Source: Nocardia sp. CDC159 (GTDB lineage: Bacteria > Actinomycetota > Actinomycetes > Mycobacteriales > Mycobacteriaceae). From it: a stretch of 64,000 bases of DNA. The translations under genes and the position numbers were made by a program. The notes under the pieces are model-generated. The model made no database searches and was not told the origin of the DNA. It saw only the letters and a list, made by a program, of their open reading frames with translations. The stretch is taken from assembly GCF_023740735.1 (NCBI RefSeq), contig NZ_JAMRXH010000008.1, positions 248,001 to 312,000 of the forward strand, given 5' to 3'. This document shows, piece after piece, positions 52,341 to 61,353 of this stretch (within the stretch, counting starts at the first letter, position 1; each line of letters opens with the position of its first letter).

Positions 52341-54467
52341 TCAGACGCGGACCGAGTCCGGTGACCTCTTCTCGCGCACCGCTTTTCGATCGCCGTGCCC
52401 CGGCCACCACGCCCGGTGGCCGATGAGCGCGGTCAGCGCGGGCGTGAAGAACAACGCCATCACGAAGGCCGCGATCGCGATGCCGACCGAGATGGCGAAA
52501 CCCATCTCCGACAGCACCGTATTGCCCGCCAGCATCATCGACGCGAACGTCCCGGCCAGGATGACACCGGCAGCCGCGATGGTCGGCCCGGCGTGCCGCA
52601 CCGCCAGCGCCGCCGCCCGGCGCGGATCGTTGCCCTCGCGGGCCTCCTCGCGCAGCCGGGCCACCATGAGGATGTTGTAGTCGGTGCCCAGCGCGACGAC
52701 GAACAGGTACATGATCACCGGCAGGGTGAAGATCAATCCGGTCTCGCCCTGAATATGCTGGAAGACCAGCACCGACGCACCGAGCGTGGCGGCGAATCCG
52801 AGGAAGACCGAGGCCATCAGATACCACGGCGCCACCAGGCTGCGCAGCAGCAACGCCAGCACGATCATGATCAGGACCGCCGCCACCGGGAACACGATCG
52901 CGTAATCGCGCTTCATCGCATCCTGGAAATCGACGAAGACCGAGGTCATTCCGCCCACGACGGCGGTGGTGCCGGGTGGGGCGGCCGCATGGGCGGCCTC
53001 GCGCAGCGGACCGCGCACGGTATCGATCGCCGCATCCGATTCCGGCGCCGACGCCAGGGTGACCTTGAAGTCGGCGACCGTCCGGTCCTGGGACACAATG
53101 GGTTCGGCGACCTGGCCGACACCCGGCACCCGCAGGGCCTCGCGATAGGCGGCCAACTGCTCGTCGCCGAGCGAGCCCGGCGAGCGCAGTAGGACATCCG
53201 AGGGCTGGGTGACACCGGCGGGCATGCCTCTGAGCAATTCCTTGCTGTAGACCACGGATTCGGAGGCATTGGCGGTCGATCCGGAGGTCAGATCGAAGGT
53301 CGGGTTGAAGCCGACGGCGAGGACGCCGAGTCCGGCCAGCACCAGCCCCGACGCGACCGCGAACGCCGCGGGCCGCCGCCCCAGCGCCGATCCGAGGGCC
53401 GCGAAACGCGCCCCGCGCGGTTCCGCGCGCCACGCCTTGGACGGCCAGAACACCCTGGTGCCCAACAGCGATACCACCGCGGGCACCAGGGTCAGTCCCG
53501 CCAGCAGCGCCACCGCCACCGCGATCGCCAGGGCCGGGCCGAGTGCACGGAACATCCCGAGCGTGGACAGGATCAGCGCCATGAACGCGATGATCACCGC
53601 AGCCGCGGCCGAGGTGATCGCCTCACCGACGCGACCGACCGCGCTGATCATCGCCGACTTGGAATCCTCTCCCGCGCGCAGTCTTTCGCGATAGCGGAAC
53701 ATCAGGAAAAGAATGTAATCGGTGCCCACGCCGTAGAGCACCACCACCAGGATGGAGCTGATCGAGCTGTCGATCTTCAGGTCGAAGCCCTGGCTCACCC
53801 AGCCGATCAGACCGTTGACCGCGCCGGTGACCGCGCCGATCACCACGATCGGCAACAGCGCGATGATCGGGCTGCGGAAGATGAGTAGCAGCAGCACCAG
53901 GATCAGCACGATGGTCGCGATGCCGACGATGGCCAGGCCCTTGGTCGAGGACTCCTGCGCGTCCAGCGCCTGCGCGGCCTGCCCCGTCACACCGGCGCGC
54001 AGCTCGGCGCCGGAGACAGTGGGCCGCAGTGCCTTTCGCAGCTCCTTGACCGCATCGCCCTGGCGGGTATCGCTGGGATTGGTGACCTTGGTCATCTGGA
54101 CCGCGGCAATCTGGATCAACCGGTTGTCCGAGGGCGGCAGGGCCTGGATCGCGGTGACATCGGCGATGCGAGCCTCGGCGAGCCGGGCGGTGATCGATCC
54201 GACCGTCGCGACATCGCTGTCGCGCAGCGGTGCGCCGTCGGATCGTTCGAAGACGATGATCGCCGCCGGGGCGGCGGTATTCGGAAACGCCCCCTCCTGC
54301 AGCCGCATTGCCTGGATGGACTCGTAATGCGAAGGCAGGAACTCGGATTGGTCGGTGGTGGTCGTCAGCTTCGGCGCGGTCGCCACGACGGCGACGACGC
54401 CCAGCAGCCACAGGCCGATCGTCCACCACGGATGGCGGACGACCAGGCGGCCCAGGCGTGCGAACAT
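52341..54467 (-). CDS. MMPL-family RND transporter
   Basis: 708 residues, the size of small MMPL/YdfJ-type proteins. One N-terminal helix, a large extracytoplasmic domain (about 40-175), a five-helix block with DYILFLMFRYRERLRAGED, a second external domain (about 390-520) and a second five-helix block with the parallel TDYNILMVARLREEAREGND. These paired D-Y motifs line the proton path. Substrates are often lipids or drugs in mycolic-acid bacteria. It lies 28 bases after the EXLDI gene, probably in one operon. Confidence 0.9.
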   Translation of the reverse strand: MFARLGRLVVRHPWWTIGLWLLGVVAVVATAPKLTTTTDQSEFLPSHYESIQAMRLQEGAFPNTAAPAAIIVFERSDGAPLRDSDVATVGSITARLAEARIADVTAIQALPPSDNRLIQIAAVQMTKVTNPSDTRQGDAVKELRKALRPTVSGAELRAGVTGQAAQALDAQESSTKGLAIVGIATIVLILVLLLLIFRSPIIALLPIVVIGAVTGAVNGLIGWVSQGFDLKIDSSISSILVVVLYGVGTDYILFLMFRYRERLRAGEDSKSAMISAVGRVGEAITSAAAAVIIAFMALILSTLGMFRALGPALAIAVAVALLAGLTLVPAVVSLLGTRVFWPSKAWRAEPRGARFAALGSALGRRPAAFAVASGLVLAGLGVLAVGFNPTFDLTSGSTANASESVVYSKELLRGMPAGVTQPSDVLLRSPGSLGDEQLAAYREALRVPGVGQVAEPIVSQDRTVADFKVTLASAPESDAAIDTVRGPLREAAHAAAPPGTTAVVGGMTSVFVDFQDAMKRDYAIVFPVAAVLIMIVLALLLRSLVAPWYLMASVFLGFAATLGASVLVFQHIQGETGLIFTLPVIMYLFVVALGTDYNILMVARLREEAREGNDPRRAAALAVRHAGPTIAAAGVILAGTFASMMLAGNTVLSEMGFAISVGIAIAAFVMALFFTPALTALIGHRAWWPGHGDRKAVREKRSPDSVRV

Positions 54468-54495
54468 ATCGGCTACCCTTCCGCGCGCGGCGAGC

Positions 54496-54930
54496 TCAGA
54501 TGTCGAGGTCGTCGGTGCGCGGGGTCTCCACCGCGGCCGCGACCCGGCGGTAGAGCTTCGGCGAAATCCGCTCGCGCAGTTCCTCGATCGAGTCGACGAT
54601 CTCGACGGTGTAGTCGCCCCACTCCGGCAGTTCGGGGCCGAATCCCAGCAGGTTGCGCCAGTTGCGCCAATCCGACTTCAGCTCCGCCACCAGATCGGCG
54701 TGGTTGGGGAACTCCAGCCATTCGGTCGCCTGGCGCTGTGCGACGAATTTGCCCTTGCGGCTGCGGTACACCTTGGTCACCTCGATGCCGGTCTTGGTGT
54801 GCTCCCTGGCTTCGGCCAGGAAGCGGCCGACGAAGCGCTTGGCACGCAGGCCGCCCGGGCCGTCCTTGACCAGGATCTCCTCGAATCGCTCGTCGTCGAG
54901 CACGGCGGGCTGCTGCGGTTCGGTGGTCAT
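54496..54930 (-). CDS. EXLDI-family protein
   Basis: 144 residues ending TDDLDI, the signature of the EXLDI family (TIGR04342-like). The body has many charged residues and KVYRSRKGKFVAQRQATEWLEF, as family members do. ATG 54930 follows GGAG. Function unknown. It is the first gene of an operon with the MMPL transporter and lies downstream of a 16-bp dyad at 55045-55060 that may bind a regulator. Confidence 0.75.
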   Translation of the reverse strand: MTTEPQQPAVLDDERFEEILVKDGPGGLRAKRFVGRFLAEAREHTKTGIEVTKVYRSRKGKFVAQRQATEWLEFPNHADLVAELKSDWRNWRNLLGFGPELPEWGDYTVEIVDSIEELRERISPKLYRRVAAAVETPRTDDLDI

Positions 54931-55044
54931 GGCTGCTCCATTCATGCATTGCTGCGCAGGTGCGCATTCTTCGATTGATCGCGCGGGCGAGCGCGTGCGT
55001 CGGAACGTCGGTGCACTGATCGCACGTCTCGCTCCGCGACTGAC

Positions 55045-55060
55045 TATACGTAGACGTATA
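55045..55060. promoter_or_regulatory. Palindromic operator candidate upstream of the EXLDI/MMPL operon
   Basis: TATACGT-AG-ACGTATA is a perfect 7-bp dyad with a two-base centre, in a short AT-rich patch that stands out in this GC-rich region. It is 115 bases upstream of the EXLDI start and 83 bases upstream of the divergent CPBP gene. A TetR- or MarR-type operator is likely; no regulator gene is adjacent. Confidence 0.5.
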
Positions 55061-55142
55061 CATATAGAGCAAGGCCCAATTCTCGGACCTGTGATCGACT
55101 TCGCCCGGCACACCTTCGGCGAATGAACGTAGACTGGCCGCG

Positions 55143-55877
55143 ATGTCTCGAACCGATAACGGCGTCGCGCCGCGCCGGTTGCACGCCTGGATCGACGTTG
55201 CCGTCGTTGTCGCCGTCCTGGCCTGCACCAATCTGATCGCCCACTTCACCTCGGCGTGGGCGAACATCGTGACGGTGCCGCTGGCGGCGCTGGCACTGGT
55301 GGCGATGATGCGGCGGCGCGGGCTCGGCTGGGCCGAACTCGGGCTCTCGCCGCGGCAGTGGCGACGCGGGACGCTGTACGCGGTCGGATCGGTGGGCATC
55401 GTGGTCGCCGCGGTGGCGATCGGGGCGTTGCTGCCGATCACGCGGCCGTTCTTTTTGGCCGATCGCTATGCCACCATTTCCGGCGCGCTGGTCGCCTCGA
55501 TGATCGTCATCCCGCTGCAGACCGCCATTCCGGAGGAACTGGCATTTCGCGGCGTGCTACACGGCGCGCTCGACCGCGCGTCCGGAGTGCGGGGTGTATT
55601 CGCGGCCGGTTCACTGCTTTTCGGGCTCTGGCATATCGCCTCGTCGCTGGGCTTGACCAGCGGTAATCGCGGATTGAGCGGCATTCTCGGCGGCGGGCTG
55701 GCCGGGCAGATCGCGGGTATCGCGCTCGCGGTGGCGGCGACGGCGGCCGCCGGGGCGGTATTCACCTGGTTGCGGCGGCGCAGCGGCAGCCTGCTCGCGC
55801 CGATCGCCCTGCATTGGTCGCTGAACGGCGCGGGCGCGCTGGCCGCCGCGCTGGCGTGGCATGTCGCGTCGCGCTGA
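55143..55877 (+). CDS. CPBP-family intramembrane glutamic/metalloprotease
   Basis: 244 residues, about seven membrane helices. The three family motifs are present: PEELAFRG (EExxxR, about residue 130), FGLWHIA (about 162) and HWSLNGAG (about 226), which form the Rce1-like active site. ATG 55143. Members in actinobacteria are mostly uncharacterised. Divergent from the EXLDI/MMPL operon. Confidence 0.87.
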   Translation: MSRTDNGVAPRRLHAWIDVAVVVAVLACTNLIAHFTSAWANIVTVPLAALALVAMMRRRGLGWAELGLSPRQWRRGTLYAVGSVGIVVAAVAIGALLPITRPFFLADRYATISGALVASMIVIPLQTAIPEELAFRGVLHGALDRASGVRGVFAAGSLLFGLWHIASSLGLTSGNRGLSGILGGGLAGQIAGIALAVAATAAAGAVFTWLRRRSGSLLAPIALHWSLNGAGALAAALAWHVASR

Positions 55878-56057
55878 AATCGAAAATTGCCGGTAGCGGG
55901 GCGTTTTCGCATGCGACACCGAACTGATGTTCGGTTGCGGCATTGACCACGGGTAGGTCTCGGATTACTCTCACCTCGATCACACATACGTTCGAGTAAT
56001 CACCCTCAGGCATTGCACGACGCGGAAACGCATCCACCCGCCGAGCGGAGCGAGGCC

Positions 56058-58457
56058 ATGAAATACGAGTCCGGCAATTCCGAGATCGAGACGCTGGCCC
56101 AGCGGGTCGCCATCGCGCGCGGCAAGCTGCCGCTGCAGACCGATCCGGCGCTGTTCGAGGAGCTGTCCGAGGCGGAGATCGCCGCGGAACGCGAACTGGC
56201 CGAGTGGATCCGGGCCCAGCGGCGGCGGCAGCGCCGCCGCGCCGTTGCGGCCGAACTGGCCGCCGAGAAGCGCGAGCGCCGCGTCGCGCTGTCCGTGCGC
56301 CGCGCCGACGACGCCGACGTGCGCTGGCACCGCCGCGCCCTGGCCGCCCGCCGCCGCGTCGCCAATCCCGATGCCCGCCTCGCCCAGCTGTACCGCCGCG
56401 CCGAGTGGACCTCGCGCGCCCTGATCGGCGTCGTCGTCCTCGGCATGCTGTGGTCCGGCGTCAACGTCCAGCAGAACCTCGTCCCCAGCGGTGATATGCG
56501 CGACCCGCTGTACTGGCTCAGCTACGGCTTCGAGGCCATGATCTCCATCCCGATCATCGCCATCATGGTGGTCGCCACCACCGCCGCCCGCTGGGGTCGC
56601 GAAATCCCGCGCGGCAAGGTCGTTTTCCTCGAGGCCACCCTCCTCGGCGTCACCATCGCCCTCAATTCCGGACCCCACCTGGTGAACGGCGCCCCCGCCC
56701 GCGCCGCCGAGGCCGCGGTGGCCCCCCTCATGGTCGGCGTCGTCATCTGGCTGCACGCCTGGGTCGCTACCCGCTACGCCCAACTGATCGACGCCGTCCC
56801 GCTCCCCGACCACGAGCCCCGGACCTGCACAACGATTCCCAGCGAACGCACCGACCTCTCCACTCCCCCGAGTCACTCCCACCTGCCAACCCCCACACCC
56901 AGCGTCCTCCAAGCCACCCCGCGCCCGCTCGAATCCCGCCCCACCCCCACCGGCCATATTCACCCCGCGGCGAAGTTCCCTGCGCACAACGGCCACCAGC
57001 ATCCTGCCGCGCAGTCGCCGTCGACCAACGGCGAGGTTCGTCCCACTGCCACATCCGCGACGCACCCAACCCACGACCGCAACCACGAGAACCCTGCCGC
57101 GCCCGGCCTCCCTCATGACGGCCGAGTTCATTCCGCCGACGCGTCCCACACGCAACCCACGCCCTCCAATGGCCGCGAATACCCTGGCGCACAGGCCCTC
57201 TCCCACAACGGTCACCCGCATCCCGGCATCCCCGGCTCGGGACCGGGCACACAGCCCCAGGCCGGAAAACAAACCGACGCGACGTATCCCTTGGAGCAGG
57301 GCGACTTCGACCAGGCCGTGCCGGCCCAGGCGCGCAACGCTTCGCACAATGGCCGGGTCCACCCCGCGGCCACGTCCTCCGCACCCAACGGCCACGAATA
57401 CCGCAGCGAGAAGACGGCATTCGCCAACGGCCACGTCCACACCGCCACATCCGTAGCGCGGCCGACTCCCCTCCGCGGCCACGTGCCTCCCGCCGCGCAC
57501 GCCCCCACTCACAACGGTCAGGCTCGTGCCGCCGATGAACCTCCCGCGCCCCACAACGGTCACGAATACCCCGCGCCCCAGCCCACCTCGCGCAATGGCC
57601 ACCGGCACCCTGCCGAGCAGGTGCAGTCCGGCAGTGGAAACGTTCATCCCACCGCGACGTTTGCGGCGCAGCCGATGCCCCAGCTCGACCGCGCCCCTCT
57701 CGACGCGCACGCTCCCTCTCGCAGCGGCCACGAACATCCTGACGCCCGGGTGCCACAGCACAACGGTCACGCGCACCCGACCACCTCCGAATCCGTGCAG
57801 GACGACCCGCAAGAGATCGAAAATTCCGCGGCGGCAACGCATTCCACGGGGCAAGGCGACGGATCGCAATCCGCTCGGAAGCTCGATGACCGCCGCATCG
57901 ACGAGAAACCCACCGACGCATCGACTCCCGCCCCCGGCGGCAGGGGAAAAGGCTCGGCGCCCACGGAGATCCGCCCTTCGAGTAACCGGAAAGCTGGCGC
58001 CGAACACCCCTACACTCGCCGACCCAGCGGCCCCTCGACCACCGAGGACGAAGCCGCCACGAACGGGAAGACCCGCACCCACGAGGCAATCGAACGCGCC
58101 ACCCAACTGGCCCTCGACGACGCCCCGATCGAAATCCCGCTGCCCCGCGGCCGCTTCACCGATGTCGAGCCCGACCCCGATATGCCCGACGAATTCGACC
58201 CCGAGCCTCCCAACGACGACACCGACGACATCGCCGCCGATATCGATGACGTCGAGGTCTGGGCCGTGGCCCGCGCGATCTCCGAGCGCCGCCTCTCCAA
58301 ACTCCCGGTCGAACAACTCGCCGAGGTCCTCACCCTGGCCGACGAATCCTGGACCCCCGCCGCCATCGGCGCCGCCATCGGGCTCCCCGGCTCCCGAATC
58401 CTCGGCATCCTCGAGGCCGCCCGTCGAATCCGCCGCCCCTACGCCATCCCCAGCTGA
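56058..58457 (+). CDS. Membrane protein with long His/Pro/Asn-Gly repeat region and C-terminal HTH-like segment
   Basis: 799 residues, unrecognised as a whole. Residues 1-105 are charged and helical. Residues of about 110-250 hold four membrane helices and resemble DUF2637-type proteins of actinobacterial mobile elements and regulators. Residues of about 285-560 are about 16 imperfect repeats built on (H/N)NGHxHPAA or NGxEYP, spaced 13-18 residues, rich in His, Pro and Ala. The last 45 residues (LPVEQLAEVLTLADESWTPAAIGAAIGLPGSRILGILEAAR) look like a helix-turn-helix. ATG 56058 follows GGAGCGAGG; the frame is open 45 bases upstream. Possible metal binding by the repeat is inference. Confidence 0.7.
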   Translation: MKYESGNSEIETLAQRVAIARGKLPLQTDPALFEELSEAEIAAERELAEWIRAQRRRQRRRAVAAELAAEKRERRVALSVRRADDADVRWHRRALAARRRVANPDARLAQLYRRAEWTSRALIGVVVLGMLWSGVNVQQNLVPSGDMRDPLYWLSYGFEAMISIPIIAIMVVATTAARWGREIPRGKVVFLEATLLGVTIALNSGPHLVNGAPARAAEAAVAPLMVGVVIWLHAWVATRYAQLIDAVPLPDHEPRTCTTIPSERTDLSTPPSHSHLPTPTPSVLQATPRPLESRPTPTGHIHPAAKFPAHNGHQHPAAQSPSTNGEVRPTATSATHPTHDRNHENPAAPGLPHDGRVHSADASHTQPTPSNGREYPGAQALSHNGHPHPGIPGSGPGTQPQAGKQTDATYPLEQGDFDQAVPAQARNASHNGRVHPAATSSAPNGHEYRSEKTAFANGHVHTATSVARPTPLRGHVPPAAHAPTHNGQARAADEPPAPHNGHEYPAPQPTSRNGHRHPAEQVQSGSGNVHPTATFAAQPMPQLDRAPLDAHAPSRSGHEHPDARVPQHNGHAHPTTSESVQDDPQEIENSAAATHSTGQGDGSQSARKLDDRRIDEKPTDASTPAPGGRGKGSAPTEIRPSSNRKAGAEHPYTRRPSGPSTTEDEAATNGKTRTHEAIERATQLALDDAPIEIPLPRGRFTDVEPDPDMPDEFDPEPPNDDTDDIAADIDDVEVWAVARAISERRLSKLPVEQLAEVLTLADESWTPAAIGAAIGLPGSRILGILEAARRIRRPYAIPS

Positions 58458-58534
58458 TCACCGCCGCTGTGCAGGACGCGGTCGGTACACCGTGTTCTCC
58501 AGCACACCCTCGAAGGTTTCACCTGGAAGTGCAC

Positions 58535-58566
58535 AACCGGACATTCTTCGTTTCCCATGTCCGGTT
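58535..58566 (+). repeat. Inverted repeat between the repeat protein and the secreted protein gene
   Basis: AACCGGACA (58535-58543) and TGTCCGGTT (58558-58566) form a perfect 9-bp stem with a 14-base loop. It is 78 bases past one stop and 50 bases before the next start, so it could be a terminator, an operator or a 5' leader hairpin. Confidence 0.45.
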
Positions 58567-58615
58567 TCGATCCTTCGGTCTCTGTTGGACAACAGACCAA
58601 GGAACCGAAGTAAGC

Positions 58616-59326
58616 ATGCTGATGAGGAGATTCGCGGCGACGGCCGCGATGACGATCGCCGCCCTTGGCGTTACGGCCGGTGCCGTGCACGCTAACCCGA
58701 CCGATACCGACGCCGTCAATGTCAAGGCAACTACCGAGGATTCGTCCGCGATCATCCGGACCGATGCCGGCTCTATGGTTGTCGAGGACGGCGTATTCAA
58801 GATCAAAGCGGCCAACGGGACGGTGCTTACCGGCACCGATCTGAAATTCCGCGTTGACGATTTCGAGTTTCCGATCGCGGCGGACATCAAGGACCGCACC
58901 GCGACACTGACCCCGAGGTTCGACGCCGAGCACGCGGTCTACAAGCCGGTTGCCCTGCCGTTCGAGGATCAGGCGCCCTGGAAGACCCCGTACGACCGTG
59001 AGCAGGCGGCGTGGAGCCGCCTGACCAGCACCATCTCCATGGGTGCGACCATCGGCACCGTCGTCGGCGGCCTCGGCGCGGGCGCGGTCGGCTGTATTCT
59101 CGGTGGGGCCGTGGTGGCCTCAGGTGCGACCCTCGCCACCGGCGTCATCGGTGCACTGTTCGCGTTTCTTCCCGCCGCGGCGGTCGGCTGCCTGTTCGGG
59201 GCCGCGAGCCTTGGCGCGCTCGGCGTCCTGGCGGGCCAGCTCCTGATCACAGCGCCCGTGGCCATTGCCGCCGCGGTGCAGTACTTCACCACCATCAACC
59301 AGCCCTTCACTCCGCCCGCGAAGTAG
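58616..59326 (+). CDS. Secreted or membrane-anchored protein of unknown function
   Basis: 236 residues. Signal peptide MLMRRFAATAAMTIAALGV ending AHA-N (about residue 26). A beta-rich region (about 30-120) has ANGTVLTGTDLKFRVDDFEFP. The C-terminal half is glycine/alanine-rich and hydrophobic (IGTVVGGLGAGAVGCILGGA, then LFAFLPAAAVGCLFGAASLG), which looks like membrane-inserting hairpins. Similar proteins occur in Nocardia and mycobacteria with no known role. ATG 58616; a second ATG is six bases later. Stem-loop terminator at 59368-59399. Confidence 0.72.
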   Translation: MLMRRFAATAAMTIAALGVTAGAVHANPTDTDAVNVKATTEDSSAIIRTDAGSMVVEDGVFKIKAANGTVLTGTDLKFRVDDFEFPIAADIKDRTATLTPRFDAEHAVYKPVALPFEDQAPWKTPYDREQAAWSRLTSTISMGATIGTVVGGLGAGAVGCILGGAVVASGATLATGVIGALFAFLPAAAVGCLFGAASLGALGVLAGQLLITAPVAIAAAVQYFTTINQPFTPPAK

Positions 59327-59367
59327 CGGAACCAACCCGGCGGAAAGAGAGCCGCCCGGGGGACAGT

Positions 59368-59399
59368 CGAGCCCTCGCCCGTCCGCGGGCGGGGGCTCG
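59368..59399 (+). terminator. Stem-loop terminator after the secreted protein gene
   Basis: CGAGCCCTCGCCCG pairs with CGGGCGGGGGCTCG around a TCCG loop, about 40 bases after the stop codon. It is very GC-rich and has no T run, as expected in this genome. Confidence 0.7.
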
Positions 59400-59550
59400 G
59401 CGCGTTTCGAATACCGGACCAGGCAATCATTTCGGTGCTCGCGCCATCCCCAAGACCGGACGGCGCGCCGCGCCTCAACCCGTTGCGTGCCGTCGGACCG
59501 GGTGCTGGCATGGATGGTGACAGTGGTTCCGAACGGAAGAGGGGGCAGGC

Positions 59551-60162
59551 ATGGACGGCACGGTCTTGGCGGAGGTCTTCGCGGCCTGGGCGGCACGGGT
59601 TCGTGCGCTGACCGAAGCGGAGTGGTCCACCCCCACCCGCCTGCCGGGCTGGACGGTGCAGGATCTGGTCGCCCATATGGCACCGGACAAGCGGGTATTG
59701 GAGCTGCTGCGCGGTCCGCGAGTGGACTCCCCGGCCATCACGAGCGGCGCCCAGATGCTGCGGATCTACAACATGCCGGGCGGGGTCGCGCACACCGCCG
59801 CCGACCAGAACGCGGAATTGGCGCGTGAGGCCGCGAGCGCGGGCCCCGAGGCACTGGTCGCCTTCTTCATCGACGACGGGCCCGAGGTGATCGCCGAATT
59901 CCGCAACGCCGACCCGAATATCGGTGTCGCGCACCCACATCCGGCCCTCGGCACCGTCAGCTTCGGCACGCTGATCGAGGTAATGATCGTCGAGGCGACC
60001 GTCCACATGCTCGATCTGATGGCCGCCGTCGGCGGCGATCCGATTCCCGCGGCGGCATTGCGCCGGACAGCGGAGATCCTGTCGGCGGTCCCCGATCCGG
60101 TCGAATTCATCGAGGCGGCCTCGGGCCGATCGACCGCGACCGTACTACCCGTCATGCGTTGA
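59551..60162 (+). CDS. DinB/maleylpyruvate isomerase-family mycothiol-dependent enzyme
   Basis: 203 residues. The N-terminal helix bundle has TRLPGWTVQDLVAHM, the typical metal-binding His region of mycothiol-dependent maleylpyruvate isomerase/DinB proteins. A second region has VEATVHMLDLMAAVG with the other conserved His. These proteins use mycothiol for isomerisation or S-transfer; the substrate is not predictable. ATG 59551 follows AGAGGGGG. Confidence 0.82.
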   Translation: MDGTVLAEVFAAWAARVRALTEAEWSTPTRLPGWTVQDLVAHMAPDKRVLELLRGPRVDSPAITSGAQMLRIYNMPGGVAHTAADQNAELAREAASAGPEALVAFFIDDGPEVIAEFRNADPNIGVAHPHPALGTVSFGTLIEVMIVEATVHMLDLMAAVGGDPIPAAALRRTAEILSAVPDPVEFIEAASGRSTATVLPVMR

Positions 60163-60183
60163 GCGACAATACGATCCCGACGT

Positions 60184-61095
60184 TCAGGACACCTCGCGGG
60201 CGGGCGGCTCGCCGACATCCGAAGCGGCACCGTCCGTTTCGTCCTCGACGCCCACCGCCTCGAGCGCGACCTGATCCATGGCGGCCGCGATCCGCAGCCG
60301 CTCGGCGACCTCGTTGAAGATGTAGAAGTTGGGAATCGTGCCGACCGGGGCGAGCGAGTGCCAGCGGCCGTCGACCTTGATGCGCACCATACCGTCGCGC
60401 GAGTCGATGGTCTGCACCCGCTCCCAGCGATAGGAGGCGCCCTGATATCTGAGATCGTCCAGGCATACCGCGATTTCGCCGAAATCGACGGTCTGCTCGG
60501 CATCGATGGCGGCGACCACCATCGGTAATTGCGTTGCGGTGACGGCCGACTGGATGTGCGGGCCCCATTCCCGGGCGTCGGCGAACAGATGCTCGTCGAA
60601 TTCGGCATGCATGGCGCCCGGGCCGGTGACGACGAAGGAATAGTCGGTCGCCGCGGCGTCGGCCGGGCGGAATGGGATGACCAGCTGCCGCACTTGGACG
60701 CTGTCCCAACGGAATGCGACGATCTCCTCCCCCGAGTGATACACCGTCATGCCGTGGTCGAACAGGTCCAACCGGGCGCCGCGGGCGCGCCGATTGTGCT
60801 GACCGCGCAACCCCATGGCCGTGAGCGGGATGATGGCCAGGCCACCGACCGCCACACTGCCGACGAGCGAACCCGCCGCCGCGCAGATGACGCCGACGAT
60901 CAGCAATCCGCCCGCCACCAGCGCGCAGCCACGCACGACCGTGTCGTTGCTGATCGGCGCCGGCTGGAACGTCTGCCGGTGTGCGCCCAGCTTCTCGTAC
61001 TCGGCCATGAGATGAATCAGCTGCGTCAGGGGCACCGTTCGGCGGCCATCGGTTCCCCCGTCGCCGCGTTCGAGCGTGCTCGGGGTGGTGGTCAA
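60184..61095 (-). CDS. Membrane protein with PH-like domains (DUF6585-like)
   Basis: 303 residues. Two adjacent membrane helices at about 57-95, followed by two similar beta-rich segments: ARLDLFDHGMTVYHSGEEIVAFRWDSVQV and VCLDDLRYQGASYRWERVQTID. This pattern of fixed surface-exposed, PH-like domains after two helices is seen in DUF6585 proteins. The TTG start at 61095 has a GGAGGG ribosome site; no ATG/GTG fits better. Function unknown. Convergent with the DinB-family gene (21 bases apart). Confidence 0.65.
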   Translation of the reverse strand: MTTTPSTLERGDGGTDGRRTVPLTQLIHLMAEYEKLGAHRQTFQPAPISNDTVVRGCALVAGGLLIVGVICAAAGSLVGSVAVGGLAIIPLTAMGLRGQHNRRARGARLDLFDHGMTVYHSGEEIVAFRWDSVQVRQLVIPFRPADAAATDYSFVVTGPGAMHAEFDEHLFADAREWGPHIQSAVTATQLPMVVAAIDAEQTVDFGEIAVCLDDLRYQGASYRWERVQTIDSRDGMVRIKVDGRWHSLAPVGTIPNFYIFNEVAERLRIAAAMDQVALEAVGVEDETDGAASDVGEPPAREVS

Positions 61096-61353
61096 TATCC
61101 CTCCAATAGGCGGTTTCTCCGCGCGAAGCGTATTCGACCGAGTGGCATCCTGCTACCGCTACGCGCGGTCGACGCGCCGGAAATTTGGACAAACCGACAC
61201 GGCCTGGATCGCCAGATCTCGATTCGATCTCGGTCGTGTGCGAGTCGGGCCATCTTAGCGCCCACCGAACCGCGTGCGACGGACCGGTATCCGCCCGTCG
61301 ACACCCCTATACCCCGAAAAATGCCCTTCGCAACAAATCGGCGGCTCCGGAAT

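Noticed and set aside
52341..54467. MMPL transporter as the siderophore exporter (MmpL4/5-like)
   Set aside because: No iron box precedes its operon, no MmpS-like gene is adjacent and the protein is of the shorter type without the large MmpL4/5 loop.
56940..57790. CRISPR-like or DNA tandem repeat in the repeat protein
   Set aside because: The repetition is at protein level with varied codons and spacing. There are no constant direct repeats with uniform spacers.
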